From the NCBI GenBank assembly GCA_001319865.1, contig BBSL01000029.1, positions 1 to 61,033 on the forward strand: a stretch of DNA of 61,033 nt, in the 5' to 3' direction. Each line of letters starts with the position of its first letter. Position 1 is the first letter of the stretch. The notes under the pieces were generated by a model. The model saw only the letters and a program-made list of their open reading frames with translations. It made no database searches and was not told the DNA's origin. The DNA comes from Burkholderia sp. E7m39. GTDB lineage: Bacteria; Pseudomonadota; Gammaproteobacteria; Burkholderiales; Burkholderiaceae. The position numbers and the translations under genes are program-made. Shown here in pieces: positions 16,221 to 26,284 of the stretch.

Positions 16221-17867
16221 TCAGACCGCTTCCGCCACTTCCAGCTTCAACGGTGCGTCCGCCTTCTGCGCGACACGGCGCGGCGCGGCGCGCGACGAAC
16301 CCGTCTGGGCGCTATCCGTGCGGAACACCGACACCGCTTCCGTCAATCGCCGCGCCTGCTCCTCGAGCGAACTCGCGGCAGCCGCCGCCTGCTCGACGAG
16401 CGCCGCGTTCTGCTGCGTCACTTCGTCCATCTGCGCGACAGCGAGGTTGACCTGATCGATGCCCGTGCTCTGCTCGGTCGCGGCCTCGGCGATCTCGCCC
16501 ATGATCGCGCTCACGCGCGCAATCGCATCGACGATCTCCGTCATCGTCGAGCCCGAACGCTGCACGAGATCGGCGCCCGCCGTCACGCGCTCGTTCGATT
16601 CGCCGATCAACCCCTTGATCTCCTTCGCGGCCGCCGCGCTGCGCTGCGCGAGCGAGCGCACTTCGCTCGCGACGACAGCAAAGCCGCGCCCCTGCTCGCC
16701 CGCGCGCGCCGCCTCGACGGCTGCGTTCAGCGCGAGGATGTTGGTCTGGAACGCGATGCCTTCGATCACGCCGATGATGTCCGAAATGCGCCGCGAGTCG
16801 TCGACGATCTGCTGCATCGTGCCGACCACCTGCTGCGTGAGGTCGCCGCCTTGCGCCGCCAGCGTCGATGCGCCCTGCGCCAGCGTGCTGGCCTGCTTGG
16901 CGTTGTCGGCCGTCTGTTTGACGGTCGACGTCAACTCTTCGATGCTCGCCGCCGTTTCTTCGAGCGAAGCGGCCTGCTCTTCCGTGCGCTGCGACAGGTT
17001 CGTGTTGCCCGCGGCGATTTCGCTGACGCCCGTATCGATCGAATCGGTGCCGTGACGCACGGTGTTCACCGTCGAGATCAGCGAGTCCTGCATCTTGCGC
17101 AGCGCCGCCGCGAGACGGCCCATTTCGTTATCGCCGGAAACGTCGATGCGTCCCGTGAGATCGCCGTTGGCGATGCGCTGGAACTGCTCGATGGTGGCAT
17201 CGACGGGATGCACGATTGCGCGAACCATCAGGACGCGGCCGATCCACGCGAAGATCAGCGTTGCCCCCATGCCGATCGCGACTGCCACGCTGATCGTATA
17301 GAAGAGCTGCTGCGCGTCCTGATAGCGTTGCTCGGCGTGATCGAGCTGCAGCTTTTCGAGCGCCAGCATCGCCTTCTCATAGGCGCTGTAGAGCGGCGAC
17401 AGCTTGTGGCCCTGCAACTGGTGAAATGTCGGCTTGTCGCCTGACTTGAGCGCGGCGAAGGCGGGATCGATGCCTTCGTGCAGCAACGCGTCGCGCTTGT
17501 CCTGCATGTCCTTGATGAGGCGCTGTTCTTCGGGATCGTTGCTGGCCTTGCTGATGTAATGGGCAAGCCGTTCGTTCGACACCTTCAGATAGTTGTCGTA
17601 ACGCTTGAGCACGGCTTCGGCGCCTTCCTGATCGTTCAGCTCGATCAGCGACGAATACGTCGCGAGCGTGAGACGCAGACGAAGCAATTGCCCGGCGCTG
17701 CCTTCGAGATCGGCGACAGCGGGCGTATCGACCGTGTACATCTGCTGCAACGACGCATTGCTTTCACGCAGCGACAACAGCCCCGCCGCCGCGCCGATCA
17801 GCAATACGATGCCGAACAGCACGATCATCAACGTGAGGTATGCGCGAATTGAAAGACCTTTGAGCAT
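16221..17867 (-). CDS. Methyl-accepting chemotaxis protein
   Basis: Chemoreceptor of 548 residues. Order: TM1 (about 8-30), a periplasmic four-helix-bundle ligand domain (about 35-185), TM2 (about 190-212), HAMP (about 213-265), then the long coiled-coil signalling domain with the conserved hairpin tip ([20 protein letters not shown]). It lacks a C-terminal NWETF-type CheR/CheB tether, so adaptation would rely on other receptors. The ATG at 17867 follows GGAG; the longer frame to 17954 is not needed. A sigma28-like promoter lies 123 bp upstream. The ligand is unknown. Confidence 0.93.
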   Translation of the reverse strand: MLKGLSIRAYLTLMIVLFGIVLLIGAAAGLLSLRESNASLQQMYTVDTPAVADLEGSAGQLLRLRLTLATYSSLIELNDQEGAEAVLKRYDNYLKVSNERLAHYISKASNDPEEQRLIKDMQDKRDALLHEGIDPAFAALKSGDKPTFHQLQGHKLSPLYSAYEKAMLALEKLQLDHAEQRYQDAQQLFYTISVAVAIGMGATLIFAWIGRVLMVRAIVHPVDATIEQFQRIANGDLTGRIDVSGDNEMGRLAAALRKMQDSLISTVNTVRHGTDSIDTGVSEIAAGNTNLSQRTEEQAASLEETAASIEELTSTVKQTADNAKQASTLAQGASTLAAQGGDLTQQVVGTMQQIVDDSRRISDIIGVIEGIAFQTNILALNAAVEAARAGEQGRGFAVVASEVRSLAQRSAAAAKEIKGLIGESNERVTAGADLVQRSGSTMTEIVDAIARVSAIMGEIAEAATEQSTGIDQVNLAVAQMDEVTQQNAALVEQAAAAASSLEEQARRLTEAVSVFRTDSAQTGSSRAAPRRVAQKADAPLKLEVAEAV

Positions 17868-17989
17868 GAAGCATGTCTCCAATGGCAGCCCGGCTGGAAG
17901 CTCCGCGTTCCGCGACGGGCTTGCTGCGCCCAGGCCCATAGGCGAGGTCCGCAACTCGATTGAAATTAAGCAAACGCACCACGTTGTAG

Positions 17990-18016
17990 GTTACGGCTGA
18001 ATCGCGAAAAACTTTA
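17990..18016 (-). promoter_or_regulatory. Sigma28 (FliA)-type promoter for the MCP gene
   Basis: Read on the minus strand: TAAAGTTT, an 11-bp spacer, then GCCGTAAC. The consensus is TAAAGTTT-N11-GCCGATAA, so the -35 is perfect, the spacer is exact and the -10 begins with GCCG. It is 123 bp before the chemoreceptor ATG. Receptor genes are classic FliA targets. Confidence 0.7.
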
Positions 18017-18205
18017 TGGCCCGTGCGCCTGCTTCGCGCCGAAACGCATGCGGATTTGATCTTGCGCATCAGCACGCGCCGTTTGCCCGTTTTCTGTTCT
18101 CGCTATGTGGGTTTGACCGCGCCGATTTAACAGTTCGCGCCGGAACTTGCCCGCACGTCGAAGTTGTTGGACATTAGCGAAGCGACGGCTACGCGGACCA
18201 CGCTC

Positions 18206-19009
18206 ATGCAGGAAACCTTGTCAGCGCTGGCGGTGTTCATCCTGCTTCTCGCGGGAACGGGCGTCGGCTTTTTCGGCAAGCCTTATCTGCCCGAAGAGCA
18301 TCGCAGGCATGAAACCCTGCAACTGATCCAGCTCGTGATGACGATGCTCGTGACGTTCGCCGCGCTCGTGCTCGGCCTGCTGACGGCATCGGCGAAGAGC
18401 AGCTTCGACACGGTGGGCAACGACTTCCGCGCCTACGCCGCCGAGCTGATCCAGCTCGACACGGCGCTGCGCCAGTACGGTCCCGAAGCGCAACAGCCTC
18501 GGAGCTTGCTGCGCGCCTATACGGCTGCCGCGATCGCCGCGACGTGGCCCAGCGAGCGCCCGCCGACCGGGAATTATCCGCGCTTCATGGCGGATCTGAA
18601 TCACGACAAGCTCGAAGACGTATCGCTCGGCGATATGCTGAATGCGTCGTTTATCGCGGTGCGCAAGCTGCAGCCCGCCGACAGCTATCAGCAGCACACG
18701 CAGGCCGAATGCATCGCGCGTTTCGAGCGTGTGATCCGGGCGCGCTGGAAGCTGATCGAAGAAGCGCATAGCTCGATCTCGAAGCCGTTTCTCACGACGC
18801 TCACGTTCTGGCTGATGATCATCTTTCTGGGGTTCGGCATCGTCGCGCCTCGCAACGCGCTCGCGCTGGTGATGATCATGCTGGGCGCGGTGTCGATCGC
18901 TTCGGCCGTCTATGTGATCGTCGATCTCGATACGCCGCTGACGGGTCCCATCGTGTCGTCCAGCCAGCCGATGCGCGACGCGCTCATCCATCTCGACCGC
19001 GCGCCGTAG
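18206..19009 (+). CDS. DUF4239 (bestrophin-like) membrane protein
   Basis: Integral membrane protein of 267 residues with unknown function. Two N-terminal helices, including the family stretch VTFAALVLGLLTASAKSSFD, then a soluble helical part and two C-terminal helices (about 205-245). The ATG at 18206 places the first helix close to the N-terminus; a TTG start at 18164 would add 14 polar residues. It is a single gene between the chemoreceptor and a convergent LysR gene (8 bp apart at their 3' ends). The family is recognised; no reaction can be claimed. Confidence 0.78.
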   Translation: MQETLSALAVFILLLAGTGVGFFGKPYLPEEHRRHETLQLIQLVMTMLVTFAALVLGLLTASAKSSFDTVGNDFRAYAAELIQLDTALRQYGPEAQQPRSLLRAYTAAAIAATWPSERPPTGNYPRFMADLNHDKLEDVSLGDMLNASFIAVRKLQPADSYQQHTQAECIARFERVIRARWKLIEEAHSSISKPFLTTLTFWLMIIFLGFGIVAPRNALALVMIMLGAVSIASAVYVIVDLDTPLTGPIVSSSQPMRDALIHLDRAP

Positions 19010-19016
19010 TGCGCAT

Positions 19017-19922
19017 TCAGCCGACCTTCAGTCCGCCTGCAGCATCGAACAGTTCGCGCAGCCATTGCGCGAACACGCGCACGCGCGACGACAACTGGCG
19101 GTTTTGCGGATAGAGCACGGTGACGGGCATCGGCGGCGGCGGAAATTGCGGCAGCACGACCACGAGGCTGCCCGCCGCGAGCTCGCTTTGCACGCGATAG
19201 CGCGGCACCTGCACGAGACCGAGCCCGGCAGCGGCCGCGCCCGTATAGAGATCGGTGCCCGTCACGGACACGATCGATTCGAGATTCATCTCGACGACCT
19301 GCTCATCGACGGTGAATTCAAGCGGCAACGCGTTGCCCGTCGCGCTCGACACGTAGTTGACGGCGCGATGCGTGCTCAGCGCGGCCAGGTCGCCGGGCGT
19401 GCCGTGGCGCTCCAGATAGGCGGGACTTGCGACCGTCACCTGCGCGAGCCGCGCGACGCGCCGCCCGACCATCGACGAATCCTGCAGATTGCCCGCGCGC
19501 AGCACGCAATCGACGCCCTCGCGCACCAGATCGACGAGCCGGTCGTCTTCGCCGATATGCAGCTCGATGCCGGGATAACGCGCGAGAAAATCCGGCAGCG
19601 CCGGCACGACGAAGTGCCGCGCAAGCGTGCCTTGCAGATTGACGCGCAGAAGGCCTTTCGGCGCCGCGTTGCGAAACGAACCCTCTGCTTCTTCCATGTC
19701 CGCGAGCAGGCGCACGCAGCGGCGGTAATACGCTTCGCCGTCGTGCGTGAGGCGCACGGAGCGCGTCGTGCGCTCGAGCAGCCGCGCGCCGAGCCGCTCC
19801 TCCAGCCGCTTCATCAGGTTCGTGACGGTGGCGCGCGGGATCTGCAGGTCGTCGGCGGCGCGCGTGAAGCTCTGCCGCTCGGCGATACGGACGAACACTT
19901 GCATTTCCTGGAAACGGTCCAT
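19017..19922 (-). CDS. LysR-family transcriptional regulator
   Basis: Regulator of 301 residues. The helix-turn-helix is MQVFVRIAERQSFTRAADDL with PRATVTNLMKRLEERLGARL, then RTTRSVRLTHDGEAYY. The effector-binding domain follows from about residue 90. It is of the CrgA/DsbM-like subclass that usually represses a divergent neighbour. The ATG at 19922 is the family-standard start (MDRFQEM). It is divergent from an SDR oxidoreductase, its probable target. The inducer is unknown. Confidence 0.88.
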   Translation of the reverse strand: MDRFQEMQVFVRIAERQSFTRAADDLQIPRATVTNLMKRLEERLGARLLERTTRSVRLTHDGEAYYRRCVRLLADMEEAEGSFRNAAPKGLLRVNLQGTLARHFVVPALPDFLARYPGIELHIGEDDRLVDLVREGVDCVLRAGNLQDSSMVGRRVARLAQVTVASPAYLERHGTPGDLAALSTHRAVNYVSSATGNALPLEFTVDEQVVEMNLESIVSVTGTDLYTGAAAAGLGLVQVPRYRVQSELAAGSLVVVLPQFPPPPMPVTVLYPQNRQLSSRVRVFAQWLRELFDAAGGLKVG

Positions 19923-19996
19923 GACGGCTCGCCGCGATGAAATTTCGCGCGCCATTGTTAAAGTGAATGGAATGATGATACCAAATCAAGCCTGAT

Positions 19997-20012
19997 TATC
20001 TCTGCATAGATA
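19997..20012. promoter_or_regulatory. Candidate LysR operator
   Basis: TATCT-c-TGCA-t-AGATA is a 16-bp near-perfect dyad (14 of 16 positions symmetric) in the 137-bp gap between divergent LysR and SDR genes. Position and symmetry fit an LTTR binding site. Confidence 0.5.
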
Positions 20013-20059
20013 TGTCCGATCATGCTTCTCATCCACTCACCACTTCGAGGAACGGGATC

Positions 20060-20803
20060 ATGAACAACGTGAAAAACGCACAGGTCGCAATCGTCACGGG
20101 CGCATCGCGCGGCATCGGCGCGGCTATCGCGCGGCGGCTCGCCAGCGACGGCTTTGCTGTCGTCGTGAATTACACGGCGAGTGCGCAAGAGGCGGAGGCG
20201 CTCGTCGCCGGGCTGAAGTCGGAGGGCGCGGCCGCCATTGCGGTGAAGGCGGACGTCTCGAACGCCGACGACGTGCGCCGCCTGTTCGACGCCGCCGAGC
20301 AGCAGCTCGGCAAGGTCGACGTGCTCGTGAACAACGCGGGCATCCTGAAGACGGCGCCGCTTGCCGACATCAGCGACGCGCTGTACGCGCAGAGCTTCGA
20401 CATCAACGTGCGCGGCACCTTCAACACGTTGCGCGAAGCGGCCACGCGTATGAACGGCGGCGGGCGCATCGTCAACTTTTCGAGCACGACGCTCGCGCTG
20501 AACATGCCCGGCTACGCGATCTACAACGCGACGAAGGCGGCCGTCGAATCGTTCACGCATGTGTTCGCGAAGGAACTGCGCGGCCGCAACGTCACCGTGA
20601 ACGCGGTGGCGCCTGGGCCCGTCGCGACGTCGCTGTTCCTGGACGGCAAGACGGACGAGCAGGTCCAGACCTTCGCGAAGATGGCGCCGCTGCAACGGCT
20701 GGGACAGCCGGACGATATTGCCTCTGTTGTCGCGTTTCTCGCCGGGCCGGATGGCGCGTGGATCAACGGGCAGGTTGTGCGCGCGAATGGGGGCGTGGCT
20801 TGA
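20060..20803 (+). CDS. Short-chain dehydrogenase/reductase (FabG-like)
   Basis: NAD(P)-dependent oxidoreductase of 247 residues with a Rossmann fold. The cofactor motif is TGASRGIG (about 11-18), NNAG follows at about 91, the catalytic Ser is in NFSSTTL and the Tyr/Lys pair in YNATK. The ATG at 20060 follows GAGGAACG. It is divergent from a LysR regulator and ends before a strong terminator, so it is probably a one-gene transcription unit. The substrate cannot be read; a role in detoxifying or reducing a carbonyl compound is only a guess. Confidence 0.9.
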   Translation: MNNVKNAQVAIVTGASRGIGAAIARRLASDGFAVVVNYTASAQEAEALVAGLKSEGAAAIAVKADVSNADDVRRLFDAAEQQLGKVDVLVNNAGILKTAPLADISDALYAQSFDINVRGTFNTLREAATRMNGGGRIVNFSSTTLALNMPGYAIYNATKAAVESFTHVFAKELRGRNVTVNAVAPGPVATSLFLDGKTDEQVQTFAKMAPLQRLGQPDDIASVVAFLAGPDGAWINGQVVRANGGVA

Positions 20804-20872
20804 GCACGCGTGTGCGCATGCTCGTCTCAGCACGGTCGTGTCCGCAACTTGACGAAACGCTAGCCTGAAACG

Positions 20873-20900
20873 AAACACCCCGCTCGAAGGCGGGGTGTTT
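20873..20900. terminator. Bidirectional terminator between SDR and ssb
   Basis: AAACACCCCGC and GCGGGGTGTTT form an 11-bp stem with a six-base loop and A/T tails on both sides. It serves convergent genes. Confidence 0.85.
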
Positions 20901-20956
20901 GCTGTGTTCTCGACGTACGGCTTTCGATGCGTCGTGGCGCTGGGGTTGCGTAATCG

Positions 20957-21487
20957 TCAGAACGGAATATCGTCGTCCATTTCGTCAAACCCGCCGCCGG
21001 CCGGCGCGCTCGGACGGCTCTGGCCGCCGCCACCACCCGACATACGACCGCCACTACTGCCGCCACCGGACATGCGGCCGCCGCCGCCGCGTTCCATCGA
21101 CTCACCGCGGCTGTAACCGCCTTCATCGCCGCCGCCACCGCCGCCCGCGCCGCCACGGCCGCCGAGCATCTGCATCTGGTCAGCGACGATTTCCGTCGAA
21201 TAACGATCCGTGCCGTCCTGCGCCTGATACTTGCGCGTGCGAATGCGGCCCTCGATGTACACCGACGAACCCTTCTTCAGGTACTCCGACACGATTTCAG
21301 CCAGACGTCCGAAGAACGAAACGCGGTGCCATTCCGTCATTTCCTTGAATTCGCCCGACTGCTTGTCCTTGTAGCGATCGGTCGTGGCAAGGCGGATATT
21401 CGCCACTGCGTCGCCGCTCGGCAGATAACGAACTTCCGGGTCGGCGCCCAGATTGCCGACGAGAATGACCTTGTTCACGGATGCCAT
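20957..21487 (-). CDS. ssb: Single-stranded DNA-binding protein
   Basis: Binds single-stranded DNA during replication, repair and recombination. The 176-residue protein has an N-terminal OB fold ([20 protein letters not shown] to about 110), a Gly-rich linker and the acidic tip DDDIPF that recruits partner proteins. The ATG at 21487 follows GGAG. It lies 130 bp downstream of the MFS gene on the same strand and near uvrA, the usual Burkholderia arrangement. Confidence 0.97.
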   Translation of the reverse strand: MASVNKVILVGNLGADPEVRYLPSGDAVANIRLATTDRYKDKQSGEFKEMTEWHRVSFFGRLAEIVSEYLKKGSSVYIEGRIRTRKYQAQDGTDRYSTEIVADQMQMLGGRGGAGGGGGGDEGGYSRGESMERGGGGRMSGGGSSGGRMSGGGGGQSRPSAPAGGGFDEMDDDIPF

Positions 21488-21617
21488 GAGTTTCTCCTGT
21501 TGATTCCGTTTCCGGCGACGCGTCACCGACGGCTCGATACGCCACGGCCGCCTGTGTCAGTGACCGGAAAAGCGCGCCCCGTTTGACCGCCGCCTGTAAA
21601 TTCGTAACGTTTAAAGC

Positions 21618-22805
21618 TTATGCCTTGCGCGGCGGCGGCTTCATGTTTGCGGCGATTATAAGCCAGCAAGCCACGAGCCCCGAGCAGGCAAAAAAGACTG
21701 CACTCTGACCATCGACTTTCAGCAGCCAGCCGCCGATCACGCCGCCCATTGCGAGGCCGATCGACTGCGTCGTGTTGTAGACGCCCGCCGCCGCGCCCTT
21801 GCGGTTGCCCGGCGCCAGCTTCGACACCAGCGAAGGCTGAGAGGCTTCGAGAATATTGAAGCCGAGGAAGTAGACAAACAGAATCGCCGCCACAGACATG
21901 ATGGTATGCGCGGCGACGCCGAGAAGTAACTGGCCGATCAGGATAAGCGCAATCGCACCCACCAGCACCGCCTTCATCTTGCCGCGCTTTTCCGCGGCGA
22001 TGATCGCGGGAACCATCATCACGAACGCGAGGCCCATCACGGGCAGGTAAATTTTCCAGTGCGACGCGACGGGCAAGCCGCCCGCTTCGAGAATGCGCGG
22101 CACGACGAGGAACAGCGCCGTTTGCGTGGCGTGCAGCACGAGCACGCCGAAGTTCAGGCGCAGCAGCTCCGTGTTGTGCAGCACTTCGTGGAACGGCGCG
22201 GGCACGTGCACGGGCTTGGGGGCATCGGGCACGATCCACAGCACGACGCCGATCGCGAGAATCGAAAAGATGCCGACCAGCGTGAACAGGCCGCTCATGC
22301 CGAGCCAGTGAAACACGATCGGCGCGCCGACGATCGCCACCGCGAACGACACGCCGATCGAGCCGCCCACCATCGCCATCGCCTTCGTGCGATGTTCTTC
22401 GGCCGTCAGGTCCGCGATGAACGCGATCACAGCCGACGACACCGCGCCCATCCCCTGGATCACGCGGCCGACGATGATCCATGTCATGTCGTGCGCAAAC
22501 GCGGCGACGAAGCTGCCGAGCGCGAAGATCAGCAGGCCCGCGGCAATCACCGGCTTGCGGCCGATCATGTCGGACACCCAGCCGTAGAAGATGTACAGCA
22601 GCGATTGCGTCACGCCATACGCGCCCAGCGCAATGCCGACCAGCAGCACATTGTCGCCGCCCGGAATCGTCTTCGCGTAGATCGAGAAGACGGGCATGAT
22701 CATGAACAGTCCCAACATGCGCAGCGCGAAGATCGCGGCAAGCGACACGGTCGCGCGCAGCTCAGGCGCGCTCATGCGTGAAGAGGTGGCGGACGGATTG
22801 GACAT
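21618..22805 (-). CDS. MFS transporter (YajR-like)
   Basis: Inner-membrane transporter of 395 residues with about 12 helices. The loop 2-3 motif is YGWVSDMIGRKPVI, and the YajR-like features IYAKTIPGGDNVLLVGIALGAYG and NILEASQPSLVSKLAPG are present. Unlike E. coli YajR it ends right after helix 12, without the C-terminal ferredoxin-like domain. It is divergent from uvrA (284 bp apart) and upstream of ssb, a conserved order in Burkholderiaceae. The substrate is unknown. Confidence 0.88.
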   Translation of the reverse strand: MSNPSATSSRMSAPELRATVSLAAIFALRMLGLFMIMPVFSIYAKTIPGGDNVLLVGIALGAYGVTQSLLYIFYGWVSDMIGRKPVIAAGLLIFALGSFVAAFAHDMTWIIVGRVIQGMGAVSSAVIAFIADLTAEEHRTKAMAMVGGSIGVSFAVAIVGAPIVFHWLGMSGLFTLVGIFSILAIGVVLWIVPDAPKPVHVPAPFHEVLHNTELLRLNFGVLVLHATQTALFLVVPRILEAGGLPVASHWKIYLPVMGLAFVMMVPAIIAAEKRGKMKAVLVGAIALILIGQLLLGVAAHTIMSVAAILFVYFLGFNILEASQPSLVSKLAPGNRKGAAAGVYNTTQSIGLAMGGVIGGWLLKVDGQSAVFFACSGLVACWLIIAANMKPPPRKA

Positions 22806-23089
22806 CGGGAACGATTTTCGAATGAGCGCGCGGCGAATGCATGATGCCCTGCAAGGACGGGCACGCGCGGCGTCTGTCGCGTGGAGCCGGCACGGACCGT
22901 GCGCATGCTGCCTTGCAGACCGCGGAAAATGCCCTCATATGCATCGCATTCACCGCCACGCCAGACCGCAAAAAAACGACGCTTTCGCCTTTGTCAGCGC
23001 GCCGTTTGCGCACTGTCAGGAAGCCGTAACGGCCGTCTGGAAAAGTCGTTATAGTAGCAGGTTTAGCCTTCTCCTCTTCCCGCCGGTTC

Positions 23090-26000
23090 ATGGAACAAAT
23101 CCGTATCCGTGGGGCTCGGACCCACAACCTGAAGAACGTCAATCTCGACTTGCCGCGTCACAAGCTCGTCGTGATTACCGGCCTGTCCGGCTCGGGCAAG
23201 TCGTCGCTCGCCTTCGACACGCTCTACGCCGAAGGCCAGCGCCGCTATGTGGAGAGCCTGTCCGCGTACGCCCGGCAATTCCTGCAACTGATGGAAAAGC
23301 CGGACGTCGATCTGATCGAGGGCCTGTCGCCCGCCATTTCGATCGAGCAGAAAGCGACGTCGCACAACCCGCGCTCGACGGTCGGCACCGTCACCGAAAT
23401 CCACGACTACCTGCGGCTACTTTACGCACGCGTCGGTACGCCTTACTGCCCGGACCACGAGATTCCGCTGGAGGCACAAAGCGTCTCGCAGATGGTCGAC
23501 GCCGCGCTCGCGCTGCCCGAAGACACCAAGCTGATGATCCTCGCGCCCGTGGTCGCGAACCGCAAGGGCGAGCACACCGAGCTGTTCGAGGACATGCAGG
23601 CGCAAGGTTTCATCCGTTTTCGCGTGCGCTCGGGCGGCGGCACGGCGAACGAAGGCGTCGCGAAGATCTACGAAGTGGATTCGCTGCCGCAGCTGAAAAA
23701 GAACGACAAGCATACGATCGACGTGGTCGTCGACCGTCTGAAGGTGCGCGCCGACGCGAAGCAACGCCTGGCCGAATCGTTCGAAACGGCGCTGCGTCTC
23801 GCCGACGGCCGCGCGATCGCGCTCGAAATGGACACGGACAAGGAGCATCTGTTCAGCTCGAAGTTCGCGTGCCCGATCTGCTCGTATTCGCTGCAGGAGT
23901 TGGAGCCGCGCCTCTTCTCGTTCAACAACCCGATGGGCGCGTGCCCGGAATGCGACGGCCTCGGCCAGATCACGTTCTTCGATCCGAAGCGGGTGGTCGC
24001 GCATCCGTCGCTGTCGCTCGCGGCGGGCGCCGTGAAGGGCTGGGACCGGCGCAACCAGTTCTACTTCCAGATGCTGCAAAGCCTCGCGGCGTTCTACGAA
24101 TTCGATATCGATACCGCGTTCGAAGACCTGCCCGAAAAGGTGCGCAACATCCTGCTGTACGGCTCGGGCAAGCAGACCGTGCCGTTCTCGTACATCAACG
24201 AGCGCGGCCGCACGTCGGTGCGCGAGCATGTGTTCGAAGGGATCATTCCGAATCTGGAGCGGCGTTATCGCGAGACGGATTCCGTCGCGGTGCGCGAAGA
24301 ACTCGCGAAGTATCAGAACAATCAGGCGTGTCCGTCGTGTGAAGGCACGCGTTTGCGCCGCGAAGCGCGTTTCGTGCGGATCGGCGTGGAGAAGGACGCG
24401 CGCGGCATCTATGAAATCAGCGGCTGGCCGCTACGCGACACGCTCGGCTATTTTCAGACGCTGCGCCTCGAAGGCGCAAAGCGCGAAATCGCCGACAAGG
24501 TGATCAAAGAGATCGTCGCGCGGCTGATGTTTTTGAATAACGTCGGGCTCGATTACCTGTCGCTGGAACGCAGCGCGGAGACGCTGTCGGGCGGCGAAGC
24601 GCAGCGCATCCGGCTCGCGTCGCAGATCGGCTCGGGGCTGACGGGCGTGATGTACGTGCTCGACGAGCCGTCCATCGGTCTGCATCAGCGCGACAACGAC
24701 CGGCTCATCTCCACGCTCAAGCATTTGCGCGATCTCGGCAATTCGGTGATCGTCGTCGAGCACGACGAAGACATGATCCGCATGGCCGATTACGTCGTCG
24801 ATATGGGGCCGGGCGCGGGCGAGCACGGCGGCATGGTGATCGCCGAAGGCACGCCCACGCAAGTTCAGGCCGATCCCGCTTCGATGACGGGCCAGTATCT
24901 GTCGGGCACGCGACGTATCGAATTCCCCGACGACCGCAAGCAGGCCGACGAGCGTCATCTGCGCATCGTCGAGGCGTACGGCAACAACCTGAAGCACGTA
25001 ACGCTCGATCTGCCCGTCGGTCTCCTGACCTGCGTGACGGGCGTGTCGGGCTCGGGCAAGTCGACGCTGATCAATGACACGCTCTATCACGCCGTCGCGC
25101 AACACCTGTACGGTTCATCGACGGAGCCGTCGCCGTTCGAGGCAATCGAAGGCCTCGAGCATTTCGACAAGGTCATCAACGTCGATCAGTCGCCGATCGG
25201 CCGCACGCCGCGCTCGAATCCCGCCACTTACACGGGCGTGTTCACGCCGATCCGTGAACTGTTCGCGGGCGTGCCCGCCGCGAAAGAACGCGGCTACGAT
25301 CCGGGCCGCTTCTCGTTCAACGTGAAGGGCGGACGCTGCGAATCGTGCCAGGGCGATGGCGTGCTGAAAGTCGAAATGCACTTTCTGCCCGACGTCTACG
25401 TGCCGTGCGATGTGTGTCACGGCAAACGGTACAACCGCGAGACGCTGGATATTCTCTACAAAGGCCAGAACATCAGCGAAGTGCTGGAGATGACGGTCGA
25501 GCACGCGTACGACTTCTTCAAGGCCGTGCCCGTCGTCGCGCGCAAGCTGAAGACGCTGCTGGATGTGGGGCTGGGCTATATCCGGCTCGGCCAGTCGGCG
25601 ACCACGCTGTCGGGCGGCGAGGCGCAGCGCGTGAAGCTGTCGCTGGAGCTGAGCAAGCGCGATACGGGCCGCACGCTGTATATCCTCGACGAACCGACCA
25701 CGGGCCTGCACTTCCACGACATCGCGCTGCTGCTGGAAGTGATCCACCGGTTGCGAGATCAAGGAAATACGGTGGTCATCATCGAGCATAATCTCGATGT
25801 GATAAAAACGGCCGACTGGGTCATCGATCTCGGTCCCGAAGGCGGCGCCGGCGGCGGGCAGATCATCGCGCAAGGCACGCCGGAGCAGATCGCGAAGTCG
25901 AAGGCAAGTTTTACCGGCCGCTATCTCGCGCCGTTGTTGCAGCGCGACATGGCGGGCGCGGCGGCAGCGAGCCGGGCACCGACGGAAAAACGGGCCGACG

Positions 26001-26263
26001 AAGAAGCCGAAGCAGCCGTGAGCGAAGCAGCGGAAGAAGCCGCCGAAGAAGCGGCCGAAGAAACGATTGAAGAATCGGCGGCGCCTGCCGTCAAACCGGC
26101 AAAGGCGAAAAAAGCCGTTGCCGCGGATGCATCCAAACCGGCTTCGAAATCGACGGCGAAGCCAGCGGTAGCGGTCAAAACGGCGGTTAAAGCGGCAGTC
26201 AAAGCGACGGCCAAAACGACAGCCAGGACGACCAAAGCCGGCAAGCCGAGTGTCAAAACCTGA
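23090..26263 (+). CDS. uvrA: Excinuclease ABC subunit A with long C-terminal tail
   Basis: DNA damage recognition ATPase of nucleotide excision repair, acting with UvrB and UvrC. Two ABC modules: Walker [10 protein letters not shown] (about 31) and GVSGSGKST (about 650), signatures [13 protein letters not shown] and [14 protein letters not shown], and zinc modules CPIC...CPEC and CESC...CDVC. The core ends about residue 950. A further 105 residues or so form an acidic AAEEAAEE stretch, then a Lys/Ala/Thr-rich, histone H1-like tail absent from E. coli UvrA (940 residues). A TATAGT (23050-23055) precedes the gene. The AI-2E-type gene follows after 21 bp. Confidence 0.97.
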   Translation: MEQIRIRGARTHNLKNVNLDLPRHKLVVITGLSGSGKSSLAFDTLYAEGQRRYVESLSAYARQFLQLMEKPDVDLIEGLSPAISIEQKATSHNPRSTVGTVTEIHDYLRLLYARVGTPYCPDHEIPLEAQSVSQMVDAALALPEDTKLMILAPVVANRKGEHTELFEDMQAQGFIRFRVRSGGGTANEGVAKIYEVDSLPQLKKNDKHTIDVVVDRLKVRADAKQRLAESFETALRLADGRAIALEMDTDKEHLFSSKFACPICSYSLQELEPRLFSFNNPMGACPECDGLGQITFFDPKRVVAHPSLSLAAGAVKGWDRRNQFYFQMLQSLAAFYEFDIDTAFEDLPEKVRNILLYGSGKQTVPFSYINERGRTSVREHVFEGIIPNLERRYRETDSVAVREELAKYQNNQACPSCEGTRLRREARFVRIGVEKDARGIYEISGWPLRDTLGYFQTLRLEGAKREIADKVIKEIVARLMFLNNVGLDYLSLERSAETLSGGEAQRIRLASQIGSGLTGVMYVLDEPSIGLHQRDNDRLISTLKHLRDLGNSVIVVEHDEDMIRMADYVVDMGPGAGEHGGMVIAEGTPTQVQADPASMTGQYLSGTRRIEFPDDRKQADERHLRIVEAYGNNLKHVTLDLPVGLLTCVTGVSGSGKSTLINDTLYHAVAQHLYGSSTEPSPFEAIEGLEHFDKVINVDQSPIGRTPRSNPATYTGVFTPIRELFAGVPAAKERGYDPGRFSFNVKGGRCESCQGDGVLKVEMHFLPDVYVPCDVCHGKRYNRETLDILYKGQNISEVLEMTVEHAYDFFKAVPVVARKLKTLLDVGLGYIRLGQSATTLSGGEAQRVKLSLELSKRDTGRTLYILDEPTTGLHFHDIALLLEVIHRLRDQGNTVVIIEHNLDVIKTADWVIDLGPEGGAGGGQIIAQGTPEQIAKSKASFTGRYLAPLLQRDMAGAAAASRAPTEKRADEEAEAAVSEAAEEAAEEAAEETIEESAAPAVKPAKAKKAVAADASKPASKSTAKPAVAVKTAVKAAVKATAKTTARTTKAGKPSVKT

Positions 26264-26284
26264 AGTTGGAGACGATAGAGAGCT

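Noticed and set aside
16098..17444. Plus-strand frame of 448 codons
   Set aside because: Antisense of the chemoreceptor; no domain recognisable.
23000..23060. LexA-type SOS box before uvrA
   Set aside because: A CTGT is present at 23013, but the required ACAG half at the right spacing is not.
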